Source: Fimbriimonas ginsengisoli
GTDB taxonomy: Bacteria; Armatimonadota; Fimbriimonadia; Fimbriimonadales; Fimbriimonadaceae
NCBI GenBank assembly: GCA_016179045.1
Contig: JACOSL010000013.1
Location: 1-36,306 of the forward strand
Length of the DNA stretch: 36,306 bases
Reading direction: 5' to 3'
Made by a program: the position numbers and the translations under genes. The notes below the pieces were generated by a model. It saw only the letters and a list, made by a program, of their open reading frames with translations, did no database searches and was not told the origin of the DNA. Below are positions 20,751-27,720 of this stretch, piece by piece. Position 1 is the first letter of the stretch. Every line of letters begins with the position of its first letter.

Positions 20751-22208
20751 CTATTCGGCGGACTGCATGCGCTTCAGATTTTTGTTGACGTCGGCATTAT
20801 CCGGGTCGATCTTCAAAGCCTTCTTGAGGGTCCGAATCGCGAGCTTTCGCTTGCCTTGCCGCTCCTGCGCGACCGCCAGATTGTTATACGCGGGAACGAA
20901 CTTCGAATCCGACCGGATGCTCGCGTTGAACGCTTGCACGGCGGGCGCCAGCTTGGATTCCTTGAGCAAACAAAGGCCACGGCCATTGAGCGCTCGTGAG
21001 TTCGTTGGATCGGCTGAGACCACCATATTGTAGTGGTAGCGCGCCCCCGCGAGGTCGCCCTTGTTGAAGAGGGCGTCGGCCAGCTGCTGGCGGATATCCA
21101 CCCTCGACGGCATCGACCGCAAAAGCTCTTTCCAAAGCTCGATCGCCCGGTCGGTGTCGCCCGCGAGCGCCGCCGACGAGGCCAGGTTGGCCCGCGCGGT
21201 CCGGCTGCTCGGGTTGAGGCCGGTGAGCTTATCGAACAGGGTCTCCGATTCCTTGTACTGCTTGTTCTGATAAAGCAGCAAGCCGAGGTTGTTCAGGGTG
21301 TCGAGATCGTTCGGGCTGATTTCGAGCACCTTTCGGTACGCGGTTTCGGCGCCCGAAGCGTCACCGGACTGGGCGCGAAGCACTCCGAGGTTGAACCAGA
21401 AGGTCGAGGAGGTCGCAAAGCGGTCTTGCAGCTTCTCGTAGTAGGCGAGCGCATCTTTTCGCCGATCCGTCTTCGCGTAGGTCTCGCCCAGATTGAGAGC
21501 GAGAGTCGAGTCGGCCGCATCGAGCTTGGCGGCCCGCTCGAGGTAGGGGATCGCCTGCGAGAAGTTCTTCAGGCGCAACTGGGCATAGGCCGCGTTCTTT
21601 GCAAACGTCAGGTTGTCGGTCTTCATGTCGGAGGCTGAGCTGAACGCAGTCGCCGCCCCCTTGAAGTCCTTCAGCCCCTCGCAGGCCACGCCAAGGTTGT
21701 TGAGCACGAACGGCTCGTTGGGTCGGAGCTCCGACGCCTTCTGGAAGGAGTCCCTCGCTTTGGAGAAGTCCTTCTGCTGAAGGTAGATGGTGCCCATGTT
21801 GTATTGGGGCTCGTACATCTTGGGATCGAGATCGACCACCGTCTTGTAGTCGACGAGCGCCATGTCGTACTGCTTTGTCGAGTTGTAAGCGTTGCCGAGG
21901 TTGGTCAAGACCTCGAGGTCGCGCGGGCGCGCCTTGGCTGCCTCTTCTAGGAGCGGAACCGCCTTATCCGCGTGGTCGGCCTTCAAATATAGGAAGCCCA
22001 GCCACGCGAGCACGTCCGCATGGTGCGGTTGCTTCTGGTACAGGTCCTCGAACAGCCTGGTCGCTTCCGACTGCCGACCGGTCTTGTACAGCTCGGCCGC
22101 CTCGTGCACGCGCTGCTGAAAATCATGCTCTTCCTGCGTTTGTGCGAATGCCGGGTGAGCCACCAGCACCACCAACGCCAACAGTAATCCAAGTTTGCCC
22201 TTCATCAT
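20751..22208 (-). CDS. secreted/periplasmic tetratricopeptide-repeat protein
   Basis: 485 residues from the ATG at 22208. An upstream in-frame GTG would add four residues ahead of the signal peptide. The signal peptide (MMKGKLGLLLALVVLVAHPA) ends near AFA-Q. The rest is a continuous array of about twelve TPR units, recognisable by the W/L-G-Y/F-A-P spacing: VLAWLGFLYLKADHADKAV, VLTNLGNAYNSTKQYDMAL, PQYNMGTIYLQQKDFSKA, TLNNLGLLLYQNKQYKES, AYNNLAVAQERQGKRKLA. TPR arrays are protein-binding scaffolds; the partner is not indicated. It leads the five-gene operon ending with the GNAT gene. Confidence 0.92.
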   Translation of the reverse strand: MMKGKLGLLLALVVLVAHPAFAQTQEEHDFQQRVHEAAELYKTGRQSEATRLFEDLYQKQPHHADVLAWLGFLYLKADHADKAVPLLEEAAKARPRDLEVLTNLGNAYNSTKQYDMALVDYKTVVDLDPKMYEPQYNMGTIYLQQKDFSKARDSFQKASELRPNEPFVLNNLGVACEGLKDFKGAATAFSSASDMKTDNLTFAKNAAYAQLRLKNFSQAIPYLERAAKLDAADSTLALNLGETYAKTDRRKDALAYYEKLQDRFATSSTFWFNLGVLRAQSGDASGAETAYRKVLEISPNDLDTLNNLGLLLYQNKQYKESETLFDKLTGLNPSSRTARANLASSAALAGDTDRAIELWKELLRSMPSRVDIRQQLADALFNKGDLAGARYHYNMVVSADPTNSRALNGRGLCLLKESKLAPAVQAFNASIRSDSKFVPAYNNLAVAQERQGKRKLAIRTLKKALKIDPDNADVNKNLKRMQSAE

Positions 22209-22280
22209 CTCTGCCCCCACCCGCGTTTAACGGGCGGTCTCCCTGCCTCTGAGACGAGCGACGCTCGACCGAGGTCTCTA

Positions 22281-24533
22281 TCAGTGCCCCATCAGGTTCG
22301 GGATCGCGTAGTCGTAAGCCGACTGCAACGCATCGCCCTCGAGGCGAATCGCCGTCTTGTCTTCAACTTGTATCGCTAACCCAGTACCCTCGCGGTACGT
22401 GCCGATCTTACCAAGTTCGAGGCCGCGACTGCGAGCCTGTGAAGCTAACCAGGTTATAGCGGCCTCATTTGCCACGCTCAGCACCACCTGGCCCGGCCGC
22501 TCGCCAAACAGCGCAGGTATGGCTTCTCCCTGTAGGTTCGCTTCGATCGCATGGCCGCCCACAACCGCGATTTCGGCTAGGGCGACGGCTAGGCCCCCCT
22601 CGCTGGAATCATGCGCCGAAATCAACCTCCGCTCGGATGCGGCGCCGACGAGAAATTCGGCCAGAGCGCGCTCGCCCTCGAGATTCGGCTCTTCCGGATA
22701 CCCGTCCTCGACCCCGCACGCAAGCGCCGCATAGGCACTTGCGCCGAGTCCGCGTTGATCCGACAAGACGAAGGGGACGGACACGAGGGCAAGAAGGCCG
22801 TTGCCGGGAGGCGGCGACAGCGGCAGCCGGCATTCCACGTCATCCATCACGCCCAGCATCCCGATGAGGGGCGTGGGCAGAACCTCGCCCAAATCGCTTT
22901 GGTTGTAAAAGCTGACGTTGCCGGAGATCACGGGCGTGCCCAAGACCTCGGCCGCCTCCGCTATCCCGCGAACGGCTTCGTCGAACTGCCAGTAGACGTG
23001 GGGCAGTTGGGGGTTGCCGAAATTGAGGCCATCGGTGATCGCCACCGGCTTGGCCCCAGTGCAGGCCACGTTACGCGCCGCCTCGGCCACCGCCAGCTTC
23101 CCGCCCCGCCGGGGATGCAGGTACGTCTGACGGGCGTTGCCGTCGATCTTCACCGCGAGCCCCTTTCGGGTCCCTCGCGGAGCGAGAACGGCCGCATCGC
23201 CCGCTCCGCTAACGAGCGCGGTCTGGGTTTGGACTTGCTGGTCGAACTGGCGAAAGACCCATCGCTTTGAGGCGAGATCGGGGTGCCCGAGCAGCCTTAG
23301 AAGGGCGTAGTTCGGGTCCAAGGCGGGCAGAGACCCCGGATCGAACCGAGCCGCGCGCTCGAAGGCGGCGCTTGGGCGCTTCTCATTCGTGTATGTCGGG
23401 CAGTGGTCGGTCAGCGCCTTGGCGGCGACGTTGGCGACGATTTCGCCATGCCGCCGAACCGCGACCAGTCCGTCATCCGTGACCCGCCCGATCACAACCG
23501 CCTTCAAGCCCCAGCGTTCGAATGCGGCAATGAGCTCCGCTTCTCGGCCCGCCTTGGCCACCGCGAGCATGCGCTCCTGGCTTTCGCTGAGCATCAGCTC
23601 GTATCCAGACAGGTCGGCTTCGCGCGCGGGCACTAGGTCGAGGTCGATCGCCATTCCAACCCCACCCTTGCTCGACATTTCGACCGTGCTGCAAGTGAGG
23701 CCGGCCGCGCCCATATCCTGAATCGCGACCACCGCGCCGGTCTGAAGGGCGTCTAGGGTCGCCTCGATCAGGAGCTTTTCCGCGAAGGGGTCGCCGATCT
23801 GCACGTTGGGCCGCTTGGCGTCGTTGTCCTCGCCAAGGGTGTCGCTGGCGAAGGTTGCGCCGTGGATGCCGTCGCGCCCGGTTGCCGAGCCCAGGTACAC
23901 AACCGGGTTGCCGGGCCCCGCCGCGGCCGCCGTCGCAATCTCGTCGAGCCGCAATATCCCAACGCACATCGCGTTCACGAGCGGATTGCCGCTGTAGCGA
24001 GGATGAAAGGCCACCTCTCCCGCCACCGTCGGCACTCCCACGCAATTGCCATAGCCGCCGATCCCCGCTACCACGTGCTCGAAGAGGTATCGATTTCGGT
24101 CCACCACGGCAGGCTCCGCTTCACCATCTACGATCGGGCCGAAACGAAGGGAATCGAGGCATGCGATGGGGCGGGCGCCCATGGTGAGGATGTCGCGGAT
24201 AATGCCCCCCACTCCCGTCGCCGCTCCTTGGTACGGCTCGACCGCGGACGGATGGTTGTGCGATTCGATCTTCATCGTCACGCCGAGGCCGTCGCCGATG
24301 TCCACGATCCCCGCGTTCTCGAGGCCCGAGCCTTCCAGCGCTTCCTTGTAGCGCTTAAAAGCGGCAAGCACCGGGCGGGAGTATTTGTAGCCGCAGTGCT
24401 CGCTCCACATCACCGCGAACATGCCCAGCTCCGTGTGCGAAGGCACGCGGCCGAGGAGTTCGACGATCCGATTGAACTCCAACCCGTTCAGACCCATCGC
24501 CGTGTAAACTTCCGGAGCGATGGCGGTCGTCAT
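22281..24533 (-). CDS. purL: phosphoribosylformylglycinamidine synthase subunit PurL
   Basis: 750 residues from the ATG at 24533, the size of the small bacterial PurL that works with PurS and PurQ. An upstream in-frame ATG would add 102 non-homologous residues and is rejected. PurL converts FGAR, ATP and glutamine-derived ammonia to FGAM in purine synthesis. Key segments are MWSEHCGYKYSRP near residue 42, KIESHNHPSAVEPYQGAATG with the catalytic His, DMGAAGLTCSTVEMS, and ITDGLNFGNPQ. A perfect TATAAT lies 7 nt before the ATG and there is no Shine-Dalgarno. The 5' end overlaps the divergent lipoprotein gene by 14 bp. Confidence 0.97.
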   Translation of the reverse strand: MTTAIAPEVYTAMGLNGLEFNRIVELLGRVPSHTELGMFAVMWSEHCGYKYSRPVLAAFKRYKEALEGSGLENAGIVDIGDGLGVTMKIESHNHPSAVEPYQGAATGVGGIIRDILTMGARPIACLDSLRFGPIVDGEAEPAVVDRNRYLFEHVVAGIGGYGNCVGVPTVAGEVAFHPRYSGNPLVNAMCVGILRLDEIATAAAAGPGNPVVYLGSATGRDGIHGATFASDTLGEDNDAKRPNVQIGDPFAEKLLIEATLDALQTGAVVAIQDMGAAGLTCSTVEMSSKGGVGMAIDLDLVPAREADLSGYELMLSESQERMLAVAKAGREAELIAAFERWGLKAVVIGRVTDDGLVAVRRHGEIVANVAAKALTDHCPTYTNEKRPSAAFERAARFDPGSLPALDPNYALLRLLGHPDLASKRWVFRQFDQQVQTQTALVSGAGDAAVLAPRGTRKGLAVKIDGNARQTYLHPRRGGKLAVAEAARNVACTGAKPVAITDGLNFGNPQLPHVYWQFDEAVRGIAEAAEVLGTPVISGNVSFYNQSDLGEVLPTPLIGMLGVMDDVECRLPLSPPPGNGLLALVSVPFVLSDQRGLGASAYAALACGVEDGYPEEPNLEGERALAEFLVGAASERRLISAHDSSEGGLAVALAEIAVVGGHAIEANLQGEAIPALFGERPGQVVLSVANEAAITWLASQARSRGLELGKIGTYREGTGLAIQVEDKTAIRLEGDALQSAYDYAIPNLMGH

Positions 24534-24930
24534 TAGTCCGATTATAGCTCGCGGGAGGCTAGTTCGGCCGACCCTAGGAGTGCTTCTGACGCTTGCATTG
24601 GCGACGGGCTGTGGTTCGTCGCGCTGGGTTGGCTCTTGGGAGGGCGATCGGACCGATCTGGCGAGGCAAGGCGTCGATCCCCTACTCATCAAGCACCTGA
24701 GGCACTTCGAATTGACGGTCAAGTCCACCGGACGCTGGGTCTGCCAGACCGGGCCCACCCAAAATTCGGGCCAGTACATCGACAAGGGCGAGTCCGCGGA
24801 GCTTTGGGTCGAATCCAGACCCGCCTCGATTTGGGCCACGCTTACGTGGAACCAGGACGGCTCTATAAGCCTTCAAGCCAAAACAGGCGAATTCGATCCC
24901 GTGAAAATGACCCGTTCGCAACCGAAATGA
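24520..24930 (+). CDS. small lipoprotein, unknown function, head-to-head with purL
   Basis: 136 residues. The N terminus is basic (ARGRLVRP) and is followed by a hydrophobic stretch and lipobox LATGC, giving lipidation at Cys31. The mature part has SSRWVGSWEG, close to the short Trp-rich openings of lipocalin-like or DUF-type small lipoproteins, then strands such as KHLRHFELTVKSTGRW and IWATLTWNQDGSISL. It looks like a small beta-barrel, but I do not recognise the family. The only start that leaves a complete signal peptide is ATG 24520, which lies inside the purL coding region. GGAG sits 3 nt upstream and TAAACT 9 nt upstream. Confidence 0.78.
   Translation: MAVVISPIIARGRLVRPTLGVLLTLALATGCGSSRWVGSWEGDRTDLARQGVDPLLIKHLRHFELTVKSTGRWVCQTGPTQNSGQYIDKGESAELWVESRPASIWATLTWNQDGSISLQAKTGEFDPVKMTRSQPK
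24541..24546 (-). promoter_or_regulatory. -10 box of purL, inside the divergent lipoprotein gene
   Basis: TATAAT on the minus strand, 7 nt before the purL ATG. The box lies within codons 8-9 of the rightward lipoprotein gene. The rightward gene's own candidate -10 (TAAACT, 24505-24510) lies inside purL, so each promoter is embedded in the other gene. Confidence 0.6.
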
Positions 24931-24976
24931 GCCACCCGCCCGTATTCAACGATATGCCGCACCAGGAGGCCAACTC

Positions 24977-25525
24977 GTGATTTGGGTTCCCATTATCATT
25001 CTCGCGCTGATCGTGTTCGGCTGCATCATGTCGTACAACCGGCTCGTGCAGCTTCGTCAGGAGACGAGCAACGCGTTCGCCCAGATCGACGTCCAGCTCA
25101 AGCGACGCTACGACCTGATCCCGAATCTGGTCGAATCGGTTAAGGGCTACATGAAATTCGAGCAAGAGACGCTCGAAAAGGTCATCCAGGCTCGAAACAT
25201 GGCGGTCGGCGCCCAGTCGGTCAAGGAGAAGGCCGCGGCGGAAGGTGCGGTTTCGAGTGCCCTCACCGGCTTCTTCGCGATCGCCGAAGCCTATCCCGAC
25301 CTCAAGGCGAACACCAACATGCTCTCGCTCATGGAGGAGCTGAAGGGCACCGAGAACAAGATCTCCTTCGCGCGCCAGTACTACAACGACATGGTGACGC
25401 TGTACAACACCAAGATCGAGGTGTTTCCGTCCAGCATCTTCGCGAACATGGGCGGATTCCGGCCGAAGGAGCTTTTCGAGGTCGAGGCGCCAGTCGAGCG
25501 CGAAGCGGTCAAGGTTCAGTTTTAG
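24977..25525 (+). CDS. lemA: LemA family protein
   Basis: 182 residues from a GTG with AGGAGG 7 nt upstream, a strong conventional ribosome-binding site. A single N-terminal membrane segment (IWVPIIILALIVFGCIM) is followed by the LemA signature: YNRLVQLRQETSNAFAQIDV, QLKRRYDLIPNLVESVKGYM, HE-like FEQETLEKVIQAR. The C terminus has the YYNDMVTLYNTKIEVFPS motif. LemA proteins are helical-bundle membrane proteins of unclear role. The gene starts 46 nt after the lipoprotein gene and its 3' end overlaps the convergent YkgJ-type gene by 17 bp. Confidence 0.96.
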   Translation: MIWVPIIILALIVFGCIMSYNRLVQLRQETSNAFAQIDVQLKRRYDLIPNLVESVKGYMKFEQETLEKVIQARNMAVGAQSVKEKAAAEGAVSSALTGFFAIAEAYPDLKANTNMLSLMEELKGTENKISFARQYYNDMVTLYNTKIEVFPSSIFANMGGFRPKELFEVEAPVEREAVKVQF

Positions 25526-26321
25526 GGATTTCGGCGGCCCGGTCTTGAGCCTCCAATATCTCCGCTACTTCGGCAGAGCGGCCCATCGGGCCTTCCGCCT
25601 CGGCGAACACGTCCTCGCCCGCCAGCCAGCGCACGGCCGAATCAGGGTGATCGAGCGCGATCCCCATGGCGAGCGTGAGCTCCACGATATCGCCCGGCAT
25701 CTTCTTGCGGGCCAATCCAAGCCTCATGCCAAGGCGGACCGAGCGGCCCGCGCTCCGCTGCGTGTGCAGAAACGGGGGCGGCGCCGGGTTTTGGCCCGAT
25801 TCGTACGCCGCGATGCACACCTTTACGTCGGTCGAGTTAGAGGCGCGGCACACCAGCGGCCTTGCTTCATGGACCGAGCAGATGCCATCGACCAGCATCG
25901 GGCATCGGGCCAGCGGCTTCAGGCGGGCGTGGCCGGATAGGCCCTCCAGGGTCTGGCGATAGCCCTCGATTCGCTCGCGCAGGGCGGTGATTTCTTCGGG
26001 AGAGAAGTTTGCGCGAATCCAATCGGCGAGCACGAGTACCTCGGGCGCTACCGTCCCCACCACCTGATGGCAGCAATAGAAGCAGCCCTTGGCGCAAGCG
26101 GGAGCGCAGCCCTTACCCTCCGCCGCCCGCTGCACGGCGACCGCCTGCGCCTCCGCGATCTCGCGCTCCGCGGTCTGGTACAGGCTCCAAACGAGCGCGC
26201 TCAGGCCGGCGGGCGAGCGCTGTTCTTCGAGCATCGCCTCGGTCGCGCCCTGCGCCTGCTCCATCAGGCGCTGGTAGCGCGGCGCGAAAACCTTCTTGGG
26301 ATCGATTCCCGGCGAGGCCAT
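25509..26321 (-). CDS. YkgJ-type Cys-cluster protein
   Basis: 270 residues. The N-terminal helix-rich region leads to CAPACAKGCFYCCHQ, placing Cys72, 76, 80, 83 and 84. A second set follows at RCPMLVDGICSVHEARPLVCR (Cys140, 148, 158). This spacing is the signature of the YkgJ/Fe-S or zinc cluster family; members are proposed to bind an iron-sulfur cluster or zinc. The role is unknown. TACAAT lies 6 nt before the ATG and there is no Shine-Dalgarno, so the mRNA is probably leaderless. The C-terminal end overlaps lemA on the opposite strand. Confidence 0.9.
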   Translation of the reverse strand: MASPGIDPKKVFAPRYQRLMEQAQGATEAMLEEQRSPAGLSALVWSLYQTAEREIAEAQAVAVQRAAEGKGCAPACAKGCFYCCHQVVGTVAPEVLVLADWIRANFSPEEITALRERIEGYRQTLEGLSGHARLKPLARCPMLVDGICSVHEARPLVCRASNSTDVKVCIAAYESGQNPAPPPFLHTQRSAGRSVRLGMRLGLARKKMPGDIVELTLAMGIALDHPDSAVRWLAGEDVFAEAEGPMGRSAEVAEILEAQDRAAEIPKTEP

Positions 26322-26327
26322 GCCCGC

Positions 26328-26333
26328 ATTGTA
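26328..26333 (-). promoter_or_regulatory. -10 box of the YkgJ-type gene
   Basis: TACAAT on the minus strand, 6 nt (GCGGGC) before the ATG. This is one of the clearest leaderless arrangements in the window. Confidence 0.55.
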
Positions 26334-26371
26334 GCTAGTGTAGGGTCTGGCTGATCCTAGGTGGCCTGGCC

Positions 26372-26640
26372 GCCCGAATCCGCTTTGAAAATGGCGGGCG
26401 CACTCTTGGAGACCCTACAGTGGCGGGCGCGACGGAGCGGATCCCTCCCGCTCGGGTACGTTGCTCAACCAACCGAGGGACGCCAAGGATGGCGTCCGGG
26501 GAACGAACGGCCACATGCAGCGCCGCCCTGAACGCGGCCCGCCCCGCGTCTAGTGTTGAGTCTCAATAATTTTATAGCTGCCAGCCCGAATCCGTCTTGA
26601 CAATATGACCGCGGAGGAGGACTCCGCGCTTCGGAGACAC
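26372..26640. repeat. two diverged direct repeats plus a partial multi-hairpin copy (D)
   Basis: The phrase GCCCGAATCCG..TTGA.AAT occurs at 26372-26394 and 26584-26606, each followed by a CTT(G/C)GGAGAC phrase. In the second copy a hairpin (26610-26628) is inserted between the two parts. Between them, 26477-26499 holds GGGACGCCaaggatGGCGTCC, the closing palindrome of the multi-hairpin element. No gene is visible in 26322-26644. Confidence 0.6.
26610..26628. terminator. hairpin downstream of the cupin gene
   Basis: CGCGGAG, loop GAGGA, CTCCGCG: a perfect 7-bp stem 17 nt beyond the cupin stop, followed in the direction of transcription by GTCATATTGTC. It could terminate the cupin transcript, but the T-run is weak. 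Confidence 0.45.
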
Positions 26641-26644
26641 TTCA

Positions 26645-27004
26645 TTAGTGCGCCTGGCTGTCGACGCCCATCGCTCCCGGCGGGCTGAGGATGTCGATGA
26701 TCTCGGTGTCTTCGAGGGCCTCGACCGCGTGGAGGATGTTGGATGGCAGCATGATCGCCTCGCCGCCTCCCATTTCCAGTTCGCGGCGGTCTGGGTCGCC
26801 TTCCGCGCCGATCGTCCACCGAACGCGCCCGCTCATCACCATCGCAAGCTGCTCGCTGGGGTGGGAATGGGTCGCGACCTGGCAGCCCTTTTCGAGCAGC
26901 ACGCGCGCGGCCATGATGCTCTCGCCCTTGACCATCCGCCTCGTGAGCAGGGCGATCGGCCGGTCGGGCGCGATCTCGGTCCAGCGATAGGCTTTCGCTT
27001 CCAT
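26645..27004 (-). CDS. small cupin-domain protein
   Basis: 119 residues forming one cupin barrel. Motif 1 is GCQVATHSHPSEQLAMVMSG, giving metal ligands His46, His48 and Glu51. Motif 2 is MLPSNILHAV with the fourth ligand His92. Such stand-alone cupins are often dioxygenases, isomerases or sensor proteins that bind Mn, Fe or Ni; the substrate is not indicated. TAACGT is 6 nt before the ATG, and no Shine-Dalgarno is seen. The gene lies alone between repeats. Confidence 0.9.
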   Translation of the reverse strand: MEAKAYRWTEIAPDRPIALLTRRMVKGESIMAARVLLEKGCQVATHSHPSEQLAMVMSGRVRWTIGAEGDPDRRELEMGGGEAIMLPSNILHAVEALEDTEIIDILSPPGAMGVDSQAH

Positions 27005-27010
27005 TGATCG

Positions 27011-27016
27011 ACGTTA
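27011..27016 (-). promoter_or_regulatory. -10 box of the cupin gene
   Basis: TAACGT on the minus strand, 6 nt (CGATCA) before the ATG, fitting TANNNT. The match to TATAAT is weak, so this rests mainly on the spacing shared with the other genes. Confidence 0.35.
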
Positions 27017-27102
27017 CCCGTGGGCGTCGGTTGCGGCTACGACCTGCGGCGGCCTGGAATCTACAGATGTAAACCTTCGGCACTCGTACAGACGGCTTTC
27101 AT

Positions 27103-27174
27103 GCCTCGGTCACACCTGGGTGCCGAGGCTCTCCCTACGTTGCCGGACAGCCTCGGTAGTTCGACTACCGAGGC
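27103..27174. repeat. two hairpins of the TGGGTGCCGAGGCT family
   Basis: The first hairpin, 27103-27129, is GCCTCGG, a 13-nt loop, CCGAGGC and contains CACCTGGGTGCCGAGGCTCT. The second, 27150-27174, is GCCTCGGTAG, TTCGA, CTACCGAGGC with a perfect 10-bp stem. They lie between the cupin and TfoX-type genes, both leftward. The second could act as a terminator for the TfoX-type gene. No gene is seen in 27005-27208. Confidence 0.7.
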
Positions 27175-27208
27175 ATGCCGAGCCTGGCCCACCGACTCTC
27201 CCATGGAC

Positions 27209-27541
27209 CTACGTGCCTCCGGTCACGAACTTCGCCGACCGCTCGGCCCACTCGCGCAGCTTCGCCGCGTCCTCATGCCAGTCGGCGGGCACGAGCGCAT
27301 AGCTCTTGCTCGGGGGCTGGCCCGGCTCGTAGGCGAGGCCAACCCCGCCTTGGCGCAAGAGCTCGGCGTGGTCGGAGGGGCTTAGCTTGAAGCCGATGCC
27401 CACGTTGGACAGCGTCGCGGTCATCTTGTCGTTGGCGTAGACCCCGAAGCCTCCAAACATGGCGCGGTGGCGAAACAGATACGGAAGATCGGCAGTCGCC
27501 GCCTCCAGCTTGGGCAGCAGGGCTTTGGGATCGTAATTCAT
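27209..27541 (-). CDS. TfoX N-terminal-domain protein
   Basis: 110 residues, entirely a TfoX N-terminal-type domain: LFRHRAMFGGFGVYANDKMTA, then a strand-rich GFKLSPSD block, QPPSKSYALVPADW and a C-terminal helix LREWAERSAKF. In some proteobacteria the full TfoX/Sxy promotes competence, but the stand-alone N-terminal domain is widespread and its role is unknown. I found no convincing promoter hexamer or Shine-Dalgarno before the ATG. It might be transcribed from the metal-ATPase side, 96 bp upstream. Confidence 0.87.
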   Translation of the reverse strand: MNYDPKALLPKLEAATADLPYLFRHRAMFGGFGVYANDKMTATLSNVGIGFKLSPSDHAELLRQGGVGLAYEPGQPPSKSYALVPADWHEDAAKLREWAERSAKFVTGGT

Positions 27542-27603
27542 GGCTCGAAGCCAATCTTGGCAGAAAATATGGGATCGAACCCCCTCCTCCGTTCGCTTCC
27601 GCC

Positions 27604-27720
27604 TTCGCTACGCTACGGCGCACAAGTCGCCAATTCGCTACGCTACGGCGGACGAGCCGCTCACAGTTCCTCCCCCTCTTCGAAGGGGCGGATTTCGGGG
27701 AGCCACCCAAGAACTCCTAC
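27604..27720. repeat. direct repeats and low-complexity segment at the metal-ATPase 3' end
   Basis: TTCGCTACGCTACGGCG occurs at 27604-27620 and again at 27634-27650. A CCCCTCTTCGAAGGGG palindrome follows at about 27673-27688. The ATPase stop codon lies inside the second direct repeat, so the last 25 or so residues of that protein are encoded by repeat-derived sequence. Confidence 0.6.

Noticed and set aside
24533-24839. Longer purL with 102 extra N-terminal residues
   Set aside because: The extra residues do not match PurL. A TATAAT lies just upstream of the internal ATG at 24533, and the upstream part is the reverse of the lipoprotein gene.
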